A stretch of DNA of 64,000 bases from Thalassotalea profundi (GCF_014653195.1 NZ_BNAH01000004.1:173959-237958); one strand, 5' to 3'; shown: positions 46,210 through 58,165, numbered from the stretch's first letter. Program-made: numbers and translations. Notes: generated by a model not told the origin, from the sequence alone.

Positions 46210-48675
46210 ATGATGATTAAAAAAATAGCCCTTGCGGTATTATTAGGTGCCTTTGGTAGCACAGTAGAAGCTGCTGAAGTATTCAAGGTAGAAGATATAG
46301 AAGTTAAAGGATTACAGCGCGTCGCTTTAGGTGCAGCGTTGACCCATATTCCTTTTAACATAGGCGATACTCTTAACGATTTTCGAATTTCTCAGGCGAT
46401 TAAATCATTATATCGTTCAGGTCATTTTAACAATATTGTTGTATCTAAAAGTGGCAATCGAGTTATTTTTCGTGTTCAAGAACGTGAAACTATTAGTGCT
46501 ATTACTTTTGAAGGTAATAAAGACTTAAAAGATGAACAGCTCAATGAAAGCTTAGATGGCAGTGATATTCGTGTAGGCGAGACACTTGATAAAACGGTTA
46601 TTTCTGGCCTAGAAACTGGCTTAGAAGACTTTTATCACAGTGTTGGAAAATATAATGCAGATGTTAAAGCTGAAATAACTCACTTACCTCGAAATAGAGT
46701 TGACTTAAAATTTATTTTTAGTGAGGGTGATGCGGCAGCTATTAAACAAATTAATATTGTTGGCAACGAAGTATTCTCAGATGAAGAGTTACTTGAGCAT
46801 ATCGAGTTAACGTATGATTCACCCTGGTGGGACTTTATGGCGCAAGACCGCTATCAAAAGCAGACCCTTCAAGGTGATATGGAAACTATTGAGAGCTACT
46901 ATCTTGATCGAGGCTATCTTCAATATAAAGTTGACTCTACTCAAGTGTCAATGACACCAGATAAAGAGTCTGTTTACATTACTCTTAACGTTACAGAAGG
47001 CGAGCAATACAACGTAAGTGAAGTTGACTTTATTGGTGATATGGCTGGTTTTGAAAAAACGATTCGTGCAATAAATCCATTAAAATCGGGTAAGCTTTAT
47101 AATGGTGCTGAAGTTACTTATACAGAAGAAACCATTAGTAAATTTTTAGGTAGATTTGGTTATGCTTATCCAAAAGTTACCACTATCCCAGACATTAACG
47201 AAGAAGATAAAACGGTTAAACTTTCTATTTCGATTGACCCTGGTAAACGGGTTTATGTAAATAGAATAAACTTTAAAGGTAACAATGTTACCGCAGATAA
47301 CGTATTACGTCGTGAAATGCGTCAAATGGAAGGTGCGTGGTTATCTAACAGTTTAGTTGAAGGCTCAAAAGCTTGGTTATCACGCCTTCCTTATATGGAA
47401 ACCGTTGAATTTGAAACCAAACAATTGCCAGGTGAAGATGATTTAGTTGATGTAGATTTTACTGTAAAAGAGCAAGCATCAGGTTCATTTACGGCCGGTA
47501 TTGGTTATGGTTCAACAACTAAGTTAAGTTTAAATGCAGGAATACAGCAAGATAACTTTTTAGGCACAGGTAACCGTTTAGCTTTTAGTATTAATACTAT
47601 GAGTTACTCTAAAAGTGCTAATATTTCATATACAGATCCCTATTTTACCAAAGATGCCATCTCATTAGGTGGTAGTATTTATTACAATGAGTTTGATGCT
47701 GGGAGCGCTAACCTTGTTGAATATAATAATAAAACTTATGGTGTAGGCGTTAATTTTGGTTTCCCCATAAATGAATATCTTCGTTTGAATTTTGGCCTAG
47801 GTTATAAGAGTAACGGTATTACACGTTTACAAACTTACGAACAAATACAAAGATTTTATGAATTATACTCTGATCCTAATAACCCTGATGGAGGATTAGA
47901 ATTTGAAACCTTTGATGTATCGGCAGCTATTTCTCGATCTACCTTAAACCGAGGAACATTCCCAACTGCGGGTTCACAACAAAGCTTAAGCTATAAAATG
48001 ACTACACCGAACTCTGATGTAAATTATTTTAAAGTTAATTTAGATACTAAATGGTACTTCCCTATTGCCAGAGGATGGAGTGTTTTAACTCGCATGCAAT
48101 TAGGCTATGGTAATGGCTATGGTACGATTAATGGAAATGATCAAGTATTACCGTTTTGGGAGAATTTTAGAGCCGGTGGTTCTGACACACTACGTGGCTT
48201 TGAAACAAATACTGTAGGCCCTCGTGCTATTTTCAGATACCCAACGACAATTACGGGAACACCTGATCCTATTTCAGGGACAAGTTGTTGTTTAGGACCA
48301 GATCATGATGTAGTACAGGCATCAACACGTTCAGTAGGTGCAAATGCTATTGCTCTTGCTGGTTTGGAATTGATAGTGCCAACGCCATTTATCGATGAAG
48401 GATTTGCAAATAGTGTCAGAACAAGTTTATTTATTGATGCCGGTAATGTTTGGGATACAGAATTCCAAATAGAAGATTATAAAGATCTTGCTGCTCAAGA
48501 ATTTGCTAAAATTCACGATTATGCTGATGTTGGACGCTTTAGAGCATCTGCTGGTTTATCAGTACAATGGTTATCACCAATGGGACCTATGATTTTTAGC
48601 TTTGCTAAAGCATTGAAAGAAGAAACTGGTGATGACACGAAATTTTTTACCTTTAATATAGGTAAAACCTTTTAA
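46210..48675 (+). CDS. bamA: Outer-membrane protein assembly factor BamA
   Basis: BamA is the core of the BAM complex that folds beta-barrel proteins into the outer membrane. The 821-residue protein has a signal peptide (cleavage near VEA-AE, about residue 22), five POTRA domains (about 24-425) and a 16-strand barrel. The loop-6 motif appears in the GGSDTLRGFETNTVGPR region (about 657-673, VRGF replaced by LRGF). It ends with aromatic Phe in IGKTF, the usual C-terminal signal. Confidence 0.98.
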   Translation: MMIKKIALAVLLGAFGSTVEAAEVFKVEDIEVKGLQRVALGAALTHIPFNIGDTLNDFRISQAIKSLYRSGHFNNIVVSKSGNRVIFRVQERETISAITFEGNKDLKDEQLNESLDGSDIRVGETLDKTVISGLETGLEDFYHSVGKYNADVKAEITHLPRNRVDLKFIFSEGDAAAIKQINIVGNEVFSDEELLEHIELTYDSPWWDFMAQDRYQKQTLQGDMETIESYYLDRGYLQYKVDSTQVSMTPDKESVYITLNVTEGEQYNVSEVDFIGDMAGFEKTIRAINPLKSGKLYNGAEVTYTEETISKFLGRFGYAYPKVTTIPDINEEDKTVKLSISIDPGKRVYVNRINFKGNNVTADNVLRREMRQMEGAWLSNSLVEGSKAWLSRLPYMETVEFETKQLPGEDDLVDVDFTVKEQASGSFTAGIGYGSTTKLSLNAGIQQDNFLGTGNRLAFSINTMSYSKSANISYTDPYFTKDAISLGGSIYYNEFDAGSANLVEYNNKTYGVGVNFGFPINEYLRLNFGLGYKSNGITRLQTYEQIQRFYELYSDPNNPDGGLEFETFDVSAAISRSTLNRGTFPTAGSQQSLSYKMTTPNSDVNYFKVNLDTKWYFPIARGWSVLTRMQLGYGNGYGTINGNDQVLPFWENFRAGGSDTLRGFETNTVGPRAIFRYPTTITGTPDPISGTSCCLGPDHDVVQASTRSVGANAIALAGLELIVPTPFIDEGFANSVRTSLFIDAGNVWDTEFQIEDYKDLAAQEFAKIHDYADVGRFRASAGLSVQWLSPMGPMIFSFAKALKEETGDDTKFFTFNIGKTF

Positions 48676-48737
48676 TTTTAAAACTTGATCCCAATATAAA
48701 TAAAAATGATCAAACATCATATAAGTAGGAGAAGACA

Positions 48738-49256
48738 TTGAAAAAGTTATTTAAATCTATTGCCATTGCAACAGTAGCTTCTGGCGCAATTTTATCAAGT
48801 GCGGCTATGGCGGCAGATCAAAAAATTGGCGTTGTTAACTTTCAGGAAGTGATGGGTACTATCCCTCAAACAGCCGCAATTATGCAGCAGTTAGAATCTG
48901 AATTTAAAGATGAACGTGCGGTTGTTGCTCAACTAGAAAAAGACATTAAATACTATCAAGAGAAAAAAGTGCGAGATGGTGCTTTAATGAGTGCAAAAGA
49001 AAAAGAAGATCTTGATAAGCAAATTGGCGACTTATATGGCCAATATCAAGAAAAAGGTAAAGCATTGCAACAAAAGGCGGGTGCGCGTCAAAATGAAGAG
49101 CAAAACAAGTTAATTGCTTTAGTTCGCCAAGCAATCGACAATATTGCTTCAAAAGATAAATTTGACCTTATTTTACAACAACAAGCGGTTGCATTTTCTA
49201 AGCCTGATGCAGATATTACTAAAAAAGTTGTTGAACAAGTTAGTAAACTTAAATAA
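48738..49256 (+). CDS. skp: Periplasmic chaperone Skp (OmpH family)
   Basis: Skp holds unfolded outer-membrane proteins on the way to BamA. The 172-residue protein has a signal peptide (cleavage AMA-AD at about 26), an IGVVNFQEVMGTIPQ strand and a long coiled-coil tentacle (about 50-125) before the C-terminal IDNIASKDKFDLILQQQ. TTG start at 48738 with AGGAG six bases upstream. It follows bamA as in E. coli. Confidence 0.95.
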   Translation: MKKLFKSIAIATVASGAILSSAAMAADQKIGVVNFQEVMGTIPQTAAIMQQLESEFKDERAVVAQLEKDIKYYQEKKVRDGALMSAKEKEDLDKQIGDLYGQYQEKGKALQQKAGARQNEEQNKLIALVRQAIDNIASKDKFDLILQQQAVAFSKPDADITKKVVEQVSKLK

Positions 49257-49314
49257 CAACCTTTAGAGCGTAAGCTCAAGTAAAGCTACGATAAATTCAT
49301 TGTAACCTACTTAT

Positions 49315-49355
49315 GCTTTTCTGATCGTCTATACTTTATAGCTGATCAGAAAGGC
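49315..49355 (+). other. Long two-part hairpin between skp and lpxD
   Basis: GCTTTTCTGATC (49315-49326) pairs with GATCAGAAAGGC (49344-49355), with one G-U pair, and its loop contains a second stem CTATA/TATAG. No T tract follows, so it looks like an mRNA stability or processing element within the operon rather than a terminator. Confidence 0.5.
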
Positions 49356-49423
49356 AAGGATTGTTCTTACAAAGATACTAAGATAAGTAGCTTTGTAATA
49401 TTATCCCTAAAAGATAGGTTATT

Positions 49424-50461
49424 ATGAATTACACCCTTCAAGAAATTGCCGATAAAATTGGCGCTTCAGTTCATGGCGATGGAAATTGTCAAATTACGTC
49501 ACTTGCTACTTTAGCTGATGCAAATATAGGCAATATAGCCTTTTTATCAAATAGTAAATATAAATCACAATTAACCAATACCAAAGCTAGTGCCGTTATT
49601 GTAAATGAAGAATGCTTAGCTGATTGCCCATCAAATGCTCTAGTAATGAAAAACCCTTATATTGGGTATGCCATTGTTGCACAATTATTAGACACCACTC
49701 CTAAGCCAGCAAGTAATCTGCATCAAAGCGCGGTAATTGACGAAAGTGCGACCTTAGGCAGTAATGTCACTATTGGCGCCAATTCTGTAATAGAGTCAGG
49801 AGTTACATTAGGAAATAACGTTAGCATTGGAGCAGGGTGTTTTATTGGTAAGAATGCTGTTATAGGTGAAAATACATCATTATGGGCTAATGTCACTGTT
49901 TATCATCAAGTTGAAATTGGCAATAATTGCTTAGTTCAGTCTAATACTGTTATAGGTTCTGATGGATTTGGTTACGCCAATGATAAAGGCCGCTGGGTTA
50001 AAATTCCTCAATTAGGTACTGTAATCATTGGAAATAATGTTGAAATTGGTGCAAGTACTACCATAGATCGCGGTGCGTTAGGTAACACAGTTATCAATGA
50101 TGGTGTTATTTTAGATAACCAAATTCAAATCGCTCATAATGTAGAAATTGGCTCTGGTACGGCAATGGCGGCTTGTAGCGTTATCGCTGGAAGTACAAAG
50201 ATTGGTGAAAATTGTACAATAGCAGGGTTGGTTGGTATTAATGGCCACATTGATATTACTGATAATTGTATGTTTACGGGCATGACCATGGTGACTAAAT
50301 CAATCAAAGAACCAGGCGTTTATTCATCAGGAATGCCTTGTGCACCTAATAAAGAGTGGAATAAATCTAACGCTAGAATTAGGAAGTTAGACACAGTTAA
50401 TGTTAAAATAAAAGCACTTGAACAAGCTCTCAATGAGCTTAAAGCACAAATGCAAAATTAA
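49424..50461 (+). CDS. lpxD: UDP-3-O-(3-hydroxyacyl)glucosamine N-acyltransferase
   Basis: LpxD adds the second 3-hydroxyacyl chain in lipid A synthesis. The 345-residue protein has an N-terminal uridine-binding domain (1 to about 100) and a left-handed beta-helix of hexapeptide repeats (ESGVTLGNNVSIGAG and so on). The catalytic His sits in QIQIAHNVEIG (about 240), and a C-terminal helix follows. It starts lpxD-fabZ-lpxA-lpxB. Confidence 0.98.
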   Translation: MNYTLQEIADKIGASVHGDGNCQITSLATLADANIGNIAFLSNSKYKSQLTNTKASAVIVNEECLADCPSNALVMKNPYIGYAIVAQLLDTTPKPASNLHQSAVIDESATLGSNVTIGANSVIESGVTLGNNVSIGAGCFIGKNAVIGENTSLWANVTVYHQVEIGNNCLVQSNTVIGSDGFGYANDKGRWVKIPQLGTVIIGNNVEIGASTTIDRGALGNTVINDGVILDNQIQIAHNVEIGSGTAMAACSVIAGSTKIGENCTIAGLVGINGHIDITDNCMFTGMTMVTKSIKEPGVYSSGMPCAPNKEWNKSNARIRKLDTVNVKIKALEQALNELKAQMQN

Positions 50462-50486
50462 TATTAAAATCTAAAAGGAATGACAA

Positions 50487-50939
50487 TTGGATTTACAAAA
50501 AAACGTAATTGGTGTTGAAGAAATTCAAAAACTTATCCCGCATCGTTACCCAATGCTTTTAGTGGATCGCGTGCTGGATTATCAACCTGGTAAATGGTTG
50601 CACGGAATTAAAAACGTCACCATTAATGAACCTATTTTTACTGGGCACTTTCCTGAACTTGCTATCTTCCCTGGTGTGTTAATTTTAGAGAGCTTAGCAC
50701 AAGCGACTGGAATTCTAGGTTTTAAAACCACAGAAGGGCGTGAAGACGATGAGATGTATTTGTTTGCTTCAATTGATAATGCCAAATTCAAACACCCTGT
50801 AGTTCCCGGTGACACTATGCACTTGCATGTTGAGTTTATTAAAGAACGTCGTAATATGTGGAAATTCTATGGTGAAGCTAAAGTTGATGGCAAAGTAGTT
50901 TGTTCTGCTGATTTAATGTGTGCTCGACGTAAACTGTAA
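50487..50939 (+). CDS. fabZ: 3-hydroxyacyl-ACP dehydratase FabZ
   Basis: FabZ dehydrates 3-hydroxyacyl-ACP in fatty-acid elongation, competing with LpxA and LpxD for the same substrate. The 150-residue hotdog protein has the catalytic His in [17 protein letters not shown] (about 55) and Glu in that segment. TTG start at 50487 with AAGGAA upstream. Its place between lpxD and lpxA fits the need to balance phospholipid and lipid A. Confidence 0.98.
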   Translation: MDLQKNVIGVEEIQKLIPHRYPMLLVDRVLDYQPGKWLHGIKNVTINEPIFTGHFPELAIFPGVLILESLAQATGILGFKTTEGREDDEMYLFASIDNAKFKHPVVPGDTMHLHVEFIKERRNMWKFYGEAKVDGKVVCSADLMCARRKL

Positions 50940-50955
50940 ATAGAGGTTGGAAAAT

Positions 50956-51726
50956 TTGATCCACGAACAAGCAATCATAGAAGAAGGTGCTAAAATTGGC
51001 AAAAATGTCACTATTGGGCCTTGGACATATATTAGCAAGGATGTTGTCATAGGCGACAATTGTCATATTAGCTCTCATGTTGTAATTAATGGTCCTACGC
51101 GAATAGGCAAAGGAAACCGTATTTTTCAATTTGCTTCAATTGGTGAAGATTGCCAAGACTTAAAGTATGCAGGCGAACCTACCGAATTAGTGATTGGCGA
51201 TAATAATACTTTTCGTGAATGTTGTACTATTCATAGAGGTACTATTCAAGATCAAGGGTTAACGGCTATAGGCTCAAATAATTTATTCATGGCATATACC
51301 CATGTCGCTCATGACTGCATGGTAGGAGATCATTGTATAATGGCTAATAATGCGTCTATTGCGGGGCATGTTCATCTAGGTGATTATGCTATTTTGGGTG
51401 GAATGAGTGGTATACATCAGTTTTGTCATATTGGCGCGCATAGTTTTGTTGCTGCTAATAGCCTAGTGGTTAAAGATGTTCCGCCTTACATAATGGCATC
51501 TGGAGATGGCGCTAAACCGTTTGGTTTAAATAGTGAAGGCTTAAAACGCCGCGGCTTTAATGGGGAAGTAATTTCTTCAATAAAAAAAGCTTATAGAATA
51601 TTATATCGTCAAAAATTAACGATTGATGAAGCATTAGACAAAATTAATAATGAATTACCTGAGAGTTCAGAGTTACAAGTGTTTATCGATTTTATTAAAT
51701 CTTCTAATCGAGGCATTATCCGCTAA
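50956..51726 (+). CDS. lpxA: UDP-N-acetylglucosamine acyltransferase LpxA
   Basis: LpxA is the first step of lipid A synthesis. I start at TTG 50956, giving 256 residues beginning MIHEQAIIEEGAKIG, aligned with the family start. GAGG (50943-50946) is 9 bp upstream, whereas the earlier in-frame TTG at 50947 abuts it. Hexapeptide repeats make a beta-helix; the catalytic His is in MAYTHVAHDCMVG (about 120). The family segment HQFCHIGAH and the C-terminal helices follow. Confidence 0.96.
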   Translation: MIHEQAIIEEGAKIGKNVTIGPWTYISKDVVIGDNCHISSHVVINGPTRIGKGNRIFQFASIGEDCQDLKYAGEPTELVIGDNNTFRECCTIHRGTIQDQGLTAIGSNNLFMAYTHVAHDCMVGDHCIMANNASIAGHVHLGDYAILGGMSGIHQFCHIGAHSFVAANSLVVKDVPPYIMASGDGAKPFGLNSEGLKRRGFNGEVISSIKKAYRILYRQKLTIDEALDKINNELPESSELQVFIDFIKSSNRGIIR

Positions 51727-51732
51727 ACCATT

Positions 51733-52899
51733 ATGGACAATGAATCTACAGCTCAGAGTGTTCAGTCTGATTTAGCACCAATTTTTGCTATCATTGTTGG
51801 TGAACATTCAGGAGATACCCTAGGCGCAGGCTTGATGTTAGAGCTTACCCGCCATTACCCTAATGCTAAATTTATTGGTATTGGTGGCCCAAAAATGTTG
51901 GATTTAGGCTTTGAAAGCCTATTTGCCATGGATGAACTTTCAGTCATGGGTTTGGTTGAGGTGCTTGGTCGAATCCGACGATTACTTCATGTTAGAAAAA
52001 CAGTTACTCAATACTTTATTAAACATCGCCCTGATGTGTTTATTGGGATAGATGCTCCTGATTTTAATTTAAACCTTGAAGAAAAGCTAAAAAAACAAGG
52101 TATTAAAACTGTACATTATGTTAGCCCGTCAGTGTGGGCATGGCGAGAAAAGCGTGTTTTTAAAATTGAAAAAGCCACTAATATGGTACTTTCGTTATTA
52201 CCTTTTGAAAAAAAATTCTACGATAAACATCAGGTACCTTGTACATTTGTCGGTCATCCGTTAGCTGATGATATCCCACTCAATTCCAATAAAGAAGAAG
52301 CAAGAGCAGGGCTTTCATTAGCCAAAGACAATAAGATAGTTGCTTTAATGCCGGGGAGTCGTGGTGGCGAACTTGAACGTCTAGTGCCGCCGTTTTTAGC
52401 AAGTGCACAACAGTTAAGAGCTTCGGATCCAACACTGACTTTTGTTGTTCCAATGATCAGTGAAAAAAGAACTGCGCAATTTAATCAAATAAAACAAACC
52501 ATCGCGCCTGATCTTCCCATCACTGTTATTACGGGGAAAACTCAAGAAGTCATGGCGGCGAGTGATTGTTTATTAATGGCATCAGGCACAGTTACTCTAG
52601 AGGCTGCATTAATTAAACGTCCTATGGTTATTTGTTATAAATTTAACTTAATTACCTATTGGTTAGCTAAATGGTTGGTTAAGTTACAATGGTTTTCATT
52701 GCCGAATTTATTAGCCAACAAAACCTTAGTGCCAGAATTATTGCAAGATGAGGTTGAACCTGAATATATAGTGCCTTTAATCAAAGAGCGCCTGTATAAC
52801 GATCAGAATAACCTTACTGATGAATTTACTAATATTCACTTGCAGTTGAGGCAAAATGCTAGTGAAAAAGCTGCAAAAGCGGTTGTAGAGTTATTATAA
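51733..52899 (+). CDS. lpxB: Lipid-A-disaccharide synthase
   Basis: LpxB joins UDP-diacylglucosamine and lipid X. The 388-residue GT-B-like protein has [14 protein letters not shown] (about 21-34), GIGGPKM, the [14 protein letters not shown] segment and [13 protein letters not shown]. It begins 6 bp after lpxA and is followed by rnhB after one base, indicating strong coupling. Confidence 0.97.
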   Translation: MDNESTAQSVQSDLAPIFAIIVGEHSGDTLGAGLMLELTRHYPNAKFIGIGGPKMLDLGFESLFAMDELSVMGLVEVLGRIRRLLHVRKTVTQYFIKHRPDVFIGIDAPDFNLNLEEKLKKQGIKTVHYVSPSVWAWREKRVFKIEKATNMVLSLLPFEKKFYDKHQVPCTFVGHPLADDIPLNSNKEEARAGLSLAKDNKIVALMPGSRGGELERLVPPFLASAQQLRASDPTLTFVVPMISEKRTAQFNQIKQTIAPDLPITVITGKTQEVMAASDCLLMASGTVTLEAALIKRPMVICYKFNLITYWLAKWLVKLQWFSLPNLLANKTLVPELLQDEVEPEYIVPLIKERLYNDQNNLTDEFTNIHLQLRQNASEKAAKAVVELL

Positions 52900-52900
52900 A

Positions 52901-53527
52901 ATGGCAAAAGTTAAGCATGTATTCCCTCCTTTTGAATATCCGATCGCTTATTGCATAGCTGGAGTTGATGAAGTAGGTCGCGGACCTTTAGTAGGTGATG
53001 TGGTGACTGCGGCAGTAATTCTTGATGCTGAAAACCCAATTGAAGGTTTAATGGATTCAAAAAGATTATCTGAAAAAAAACGAGATCACTTTTTTGAAGA
53101 AATTAAAGAAAAAGCAATAGCATGGTCTATTGGACGAGCAACGCCTGAAGAAATTGATACATTAAATATATTACATGCCACTATGTTAGCCATGCAGCGA
53201 GCTGTACAAGGTTTAAGTGTTATTCCTGACTATGTGTTGGTTGACGGAAATAGAACGCCAACCTTTGGTTGTGAACAAGGGACTATTCCTAGTCAATCAG
53301 TTGTAAAAGGTGATGATAGAGTTGCTGAAATTAGTGCCGCCTCTATTTTAGCAAAAGTTGTGCGAGATCGAGAGATGATCGCTTTAGACAAATTATATCC
53401 AGAATATGGTTTTGCTCAGCATAAAGGTTATCCAACCAAACTTCATTTGGAAAAAATAGCGCAGTATGGTGTACTAGACTGCTACCGCAAAAGTTTTAAG
53501 CCCGTTGCAGCAATTATTAATCAATAG
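52901..53527 (+). CDS. rnhB: Ribonuclease HII
   Basis: RNase HII removes ribonucleotides from DNA. The 208-residue protein has the acidic motif [17 protein letters not shown] (Asp and Glu of the DEXGRG signature), [10 protein letters not shown] and the later Asp in DYVLVDGNR. The order lpxB-rnhB-dnaE is standard. Confidence 0.97.
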   Translation: MAKVKHVFPPFEYPIAYCIAGVDEVGRGPLVGDVVTAAVILDAENPIEGLMDSKRLSEKKRDHFFEEIKEKAIAWSIGRATPEEIDTLNILHATMLAMQRAVQGLSVIPDYVLVDGNRTPTFGCEQGTIPSQSVVKGDDRVAEISAASILAKVVRDREMIALDKLYPEYGFAQHKGYPTKLHLEKIAQYGVLDCYRKSFKPVAAIINQ

Positions 53528-53540
53528 AGTTAAATAAATA

Positions 53541-56500
53541 ATGTCAGAAGTAGCGCCAACAGAATTACAGGTTATTGAGGCGACCACTCCCCCGAAGTTT
53601 ATTCATTTACGGGTACATAGTGATTTTTCAATGTCTGACGGCCTAAATAAAGTTAAGCCTATTGTAGCTAAAGCGACTGATCTTAAAATGCCAGCCTTGG
53701 CATTAACTGATCAAACTAATTTATGCGGTTTAGTTAAGTTTTACCATGCAACACATGGTGCAGGTATTAAACCGATAATAGGTAGTGATTTTTGGGTTAA
53801 AAGTGACGAATTAGATAATGAACTATTTCGCTTGGTAATTATTGCTACTGATAATGTTGGCTATAAAAACTTAACAGAATTAATCTCTAAAGCATATCTT
53901 CGTGGTCATATTCAAGGTCGAGCTGTTATTGATAAAACTTGGTTAATTGAACATGCTTCAGGTTTAATTATTCTCTCAGGTGGTCGAGAAGGAGATATAG
54001 GTAAAGCGTTAATAAAAGGTAATCGAGACCTTGTCAATCGAATGGTTAGCTTTTATCAACAATACTTTACTAATTGCTTCTTTCTTGAACTTATTCGTAC
54101 AGGCCGAGAAAATGAAGAACATTACTTACATCTAGCGGTTGAATTAGCAGAGCAAATAGAGTTACCGGTAGTTGCAACTAATGAAGTGGTTTTTTTATCG
54201 GAAGATCTATTTGACGCTCATGAAATTCGTGTTGCTATCCATGATGGTTATACGTTAGATGATAAGCGACGTCCGAAAAAATATAGCCCACAACAGTACC
54301 TTCGCAGTGAAGAAGAAATGCTTGAGCTATTTTCTGATATCCCTGAAGCACTTGAAAACAGCGTTGAAATTGCGAAACGCTGTAATGTAACGGTACGTTT
54401 AGGCGAATATGTGTTACCTGACTTTCCAACAGACGGTATGAGCATTGAAGATTATTTAGTAAAAGTATCAGAGGAAGGCTTAGAGGAACGTCTAGAATTT
54501 TTATTTGATAAAGACGCTCCAGACTTTGCAGAAAAACGTAAGCCCTACGACGAAAGACTTGCTGTTGAACTTGAAGTTATTAATAACATGGGATTTCCTG
54601 GTTATTTCTTGATCGTAATGGAATTTATTCAATGGAGTAAAGACAATAATATTCCTGTTGGGCCTGGTCGAGGCTCTGGTGCAGGTTCATTAGTCGCTTA
54701 CGCACAAAAAATTACCGATCTGGATCCGTTAGAATATGACCTACTATTTGAACGTTTTTTAAATCCAGAACGTGTCTCTATGCCAGATTTTGATATTGAC
54801 TTTTGTATGGATCGTAGAGATGAAGTCATTGATCACGTTGCTGAGCTTTATGGCCGAGACGCCGTTTCACAAATTATTACTTTTGGTACTATGGCGGCTA
54901 AAGCGGTAATACGCGATGTTGGCCGAGTATTAGGGCATCCCTATGGCTTTGTAGATCGCATTTCAAAATTAATTCCAGGCGACCCAGGCATGACATTGGC
55001 TAAAGCCTTTGAAGTTGAACCTAAGCTACCTGAAGCTTATGCACAAGACAGTGAGGTACGTGACCTGATTGATATGTGTCGCATTCTTGAAGGCACTACA
55101 AGAAATGCTGGTAAGCATGCTGGTGGTGTTGTTATATCACCTACTACTATTACTGATTTTGCGCCACTATATTGTGATGATGAAGGGAAAAACCCCGTAA
55201 CTCAGTTTGATAAAAATGACGTAGAAGATGCAGGATTAGTCAAGTTTGACTTTTTAGGGTTACGAACACTTACCATTTTACAATGGGCCATTGAAATTGC
55301 CGATGAGAAGCTAATTAAAGCAGGGAAAGAGCCGATTAATATTGCGGCGATTCCTTTAGATGATAAAAAATCATTCTCAATGTTGTTAAAGTCGCAAACA
55401 ACAGCGGTATTTCAGCTTGAATCTAGTGGAATGAAGTCACTGATTGACAAACTAAAACCTGATTGTTTTGAAGATATTATCGCATTAGTAGCACTCTTTA
55501 GGCCCGGACCATTACAATCAGGCATGGTTGATAACTTTATTGAACGTAAGCATGGTCGAGAAGAAATCTCTTATCCTGATTCAACCTGGCAACATGAAGA
55601 CTTAAAACCAATTCTTGAGCCTACCTACGGTATTATTTTATATCAAGAACAGGTAATGCAAATTGCCCAAGTACTTGCCGGTTATACCTTAGGTGGCGCA
55701 GATATGCTCCGCCGAGCAATGGGAAAGAAAAAGCCTGAAGAAATGGCAAAACAGCGTGCTGGCTTTGAACAAGGTGCAATAAATCGCGGTGTTGATGGCG
55801 AACTTGCCATGAAAATATTTGATTTAGTAGAAAAATTTGCTGGCTATGGTTTTAACAAATCACATTCTGCTGCTTATGCATTAGTTTCTTATCAAACATT
55901 ATGGATGAAAGCACATTTCCCAGCGCCATTTATGGCCGCGGTAATGTCTGCGGATATGGATAACACCGATAAAATTGTTACCTTAGTTGATGAATGTAAA
56001 AATATGGGCATCGATTTGTTACCACCTGATGTAAACTGTGGATTGTACAAGTTTACAGTCAACGAGCAAGATCAAATCGTTTATGGTATTGGTGCAGTAA
56101 AAGGGGTAGGGGAAGGTCCTATTGAAGCGATAATTGCTGCACGTGAAAGCGGTGGTCCATTTACTGATTTATTTGATTTTTGTGCCCGCTTAGATCTGAA
56201 AAAAACCAATAAGCGTGTACTGGAGCGTTTAATTAAATCAGGAGCAATGGATGCTTTAGGACCTCAACTTGAAAAAGGCCCACATCGTGCTGCGCTATTT
56301 GAAACATTACCAGAGGCAATAAAAGCAGCTGAGCAACATGCTAAAGCACAAGCATTAGGACAAAATGACTTATTTGGCTTAATTAATGAAGAGCCTGAAG
56401 ATACCCGACAAGCTTTTAAAGACGTTGCTCCATGGCAGGAAGAGGTCTGGTTAGAGGGTGAGAAAGAGACCCTTGGCTTATATTTAACGGGTCATCCTAT

Positions 56501-57083
56501 TGATCGCTATTTAAAAGAAATTAAAAGATACTCCACAGGGCGTTTAGTTGCTATGCAACCAACAGGAAAAGACCGAACCGCGACAGCAGTAGGTTTAGTT
56601 ATTGGTGTTAGAGTTTTAGTGAATAAACGTGGGCGACGATGGGCATTGGTTACTCTTGATGATAAAAGTGCACGAATGGATGTTCGCTTTTTTCCCGATG
56701 ATTATGATACCTTTGCAGACTTACTGGTAAATGATGCTATTTTAGTCTGTAGTGGACAGGTCAGCTTTGATGATTACTCTGGTGGTATTACAATGACCGG
56801 CCGAGATGTTATGACAGTGGCTGACGCAAGGGAAAACTATGTAACATCTTTAGATATTCATGTTGAAAAATCCAGAGTATCGAATGACTTTGTAACACAG
56901 TTAGAAAAAATATTAACACCCTATAAAGAAGGCACTTGTCCGGTACGTGTGTATTATCAAACGGACGAAGCTCAAGCTATGTTAGAATTAGGTGTTCAAT
57001 GGCGGGTGAGCCCAACAGATGCGTTATTACATCAATTAACAGTATTATTGGGTGAAGATAAATTAGCATTACAATTTAAGTAG
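53541..57083 (+). CDS. dnaE: DNA polymerase III alpha subunit
   Basis: The replicative polymerase catalytic subunit. The 1180-residue protein has in order an N-terminal PHP domain ([13 protein letters not shown]), the palm with catalytic aspartates in [13 protein letters not shown] (about 414-426) and [14 protein letters not shown]. The fingers/thumb follow, then a helix-hairpin-helix region and an OB fold (about 1000-1070). The N-terminus has a short extension (about 20 residues) before [12 protein letters not shown] relative to the E. coli start. Confidence 0.98.
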   Translation: MSEVAPTELQVIEATTPPKFIHLRVHSDFSMSDGLNKVKPIVAKATDLKMPALALTDQTNLCGLVKFYHATHGAGIKPIIGSDFWVKSDELDNELFRLVIIATDNVGYKNLTELISKAYLRGHIQGRAVIDKTWLIEHASGLIILSGGREGDIGKALIKGNRDLVNRMVSFYQQYFTNCFFLELIRTGRENEEHYLHLAVELAEQIELPVVATNEVVFLSEDLFDAHEIRVAIHDGYTLDDKRRPKKYSPQQYLRSEEEMLELFSDIPEALENSVEIAKRCNVTVRLGEYVLPDFPTDGMSIEDYLVKVSEEGLEERLEFLFDKDAPDFAEKRKPYDERLAVELEVINNMGFPGYFLIVMEFIQWSKDNNIPVGPGRGSGAGSLVAYAQKITDLDPLEYDLLFERFLNPERVSMPDFDIDFCMDRRDEVIDHVAELYGRDAVSQIITFGTMAAKAVIRDVGRVLGHPYGFVDRISKLIPGDPGMTLAKAFEVEPKLPEAYAQDSEVRDLIDMCRILEGTTRNAGKHAGGVVISPTTITDFAPLYCDDEGKNPVTQFDKNDVEDAGLVKFDFLGLRTLTILQWAIEIADEKLIKAGKEPINIAAIPLDDKKSFSMLLKSQTTAVFQLESSGMKSLIDKLKPDCFEDIIALVALFRPGPLQSGMVDNFIERKHGREEISYPDSTWQHEDLKPILEPTYGIILYQEQVMQIAQVLAGYTLGGADMLRRAMGKKKPEEMAKQRAGFEQGAINRGVDGELAMKIFDLVEKFAGYGFNKSHSAAYALVSYQTLWMKAHFPAPFMAAVMSADMDNTDKIVTLVDECKNMGIDLLPPDVNCGLYKFTVNEQDQIVYGIGAVKGVGEGPIEAIIAARESGGPFTDLFDFCARLDLKKTNKRVLERLIKSGAMDALGPQLEKGPHRAALFETLPEAIKAAEQHAKAQALGQNDLFGLINEEPEDTRQAFKDVAPWQEEVWLEGEKETLGLYLTGHPIDRYLKEIKRYSTGRLVAMQPTGKDRTATAVGLVIGVRVLVNKRGRRWALVTLDDKSARMDVRFFPDDYDTFADLLVNDAILVCSGQVSFDDYSGGITMTGRDVMTVADARENYVTSLDIHVEKSRVSNDFVTQLEKILTPYKEGTCPVRVYYQTDEAQAMLELGVQWRVSPTDALLHQLTVLLGEDKLALQFK

Positions 57084-57203
57084 TTTTGGATATTTTATAA
57101 ATTTAAACGTAATAAAATATAGCGACTACACAGTTAAAGAATTCATTGATTGTGCGAAAAGCATAATTAACTATAGATATAAGAACCTAGGTAATTAAAA
57201 GAT

Positions 57204-58160
57204 ATGTCATTAAATTTTTTAGATTTTGAGCAGCCTATTGCTGAACTTGAAGCGAAAATTGAAGAGCTACGTTTGGTTGATACAGGCCAAGAGCTTAATT
57301 TAGATTTAGAAGAACAAATTACTCAACTTCGCGAGAAAAATAATGAATTAACTAAGAAAATTTTTTCGAACTTAGATCCATGGCAAACGGCTAGAGTAGC
57401 CCGTCACCCATTACGTCCATACACGCACGACTATCTTGAGCGAATTTTTACTGATTTTGATGAATTAGCCGGCGATAGAGGATATGCGGATGATAAAGCA
57501 ATTGTAGGTGGTACTGCTTATATTGATGATAAGCCTGTGATGATCATAGGACATCAAAAAGGTCGTACTACTCATGAAAAAGTAAAACGTAATTTTGGTA
57601 TGCCTCGCCCAGAAGGCTATCGAAAAGCTTTACGTTTAATGAAAATGGCTGAACGATTTAACATGCCTATTATCACTTTTATTGACACACCAGGTGCATA
57701 CCCAGGGATAGGGGCAGAAGAGCGTGGACAAAGTGAAGCGATCGCAATGAACCTGAAAGTTATGTCACGATTAAATGTACCTATTATTTGTACTGTTATA
57801 GGTGAAGGTGGCTCTGGTGGTGCTTTAGCTATTGGTGTAGGCGACCGAGTCAATATGTTGCAATACTCTACTTATTCAGTTATTTCACCGGAAGGCTGTG
57901 CATCAATCTTATGGAAAACGGCTGAAAAAGCTTCTACCGCGGCAGAAGCTATGGGGATAACAGCTAAGCGTATAAAAGAATTAGGCTTAATCGATAATGT
58001 TATTTCTGAGCCATTAGGCGGTGCGCATAGAGATGTTGATACTATGTCTGCTATGCTTAAACAATCAATAAAAGAAAATCTAGCTGAGTTAGAAGGGTTA
58101 TCTAAAGAAGAGTTAATAGAGCAACGCTATCAACGCTTAATGTCTTACGGTTATTGTTAA
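57204..58160 (+). CDS. accA: Acetyl-CoA carboxylase carboxyltransferase subunit alpha
   Basis: AccA with AccD transfers the carboxyl group from biotin to acetyl-CoA, the entry to fatty-acid synthesis. The 318-residue protein has a coiled-coil N-terminus, [30 protein letters not shown] and the oxyanion region [15 protein letters not shown] (about 202-216). It follows dnaE, as in E. coli. Confidence 0.98.
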   Translation: MSLNFLDFEQPIAELEAKIEELRLVDTGQELNLDLEEQITQLREKNNELTKKIFSNLDPWQTARVARHPLRPYTHDYLERIFTDFDELAGDRGYADDKAIVGGTAYIDDKPVMIIGHQKGRTTHEKVKRNFGMPRPEGYRKALRLMKMAERFNMPIITFIDTPGAYPGIGAEERGQSEAIAMNLKVMSRLNVPIICTVIGEGGSGGALAIGVGDRVNMLQYSTYSVISPEGCASILWKTAEKASTAAEAMGITAKRIKELGLIDNVISEPLGGAHRDVDTMSAMLKQSIKENLAELEGLSKEELIEQRYQRLMSYGYC

Positions 58161-58165
58161 TTAGA

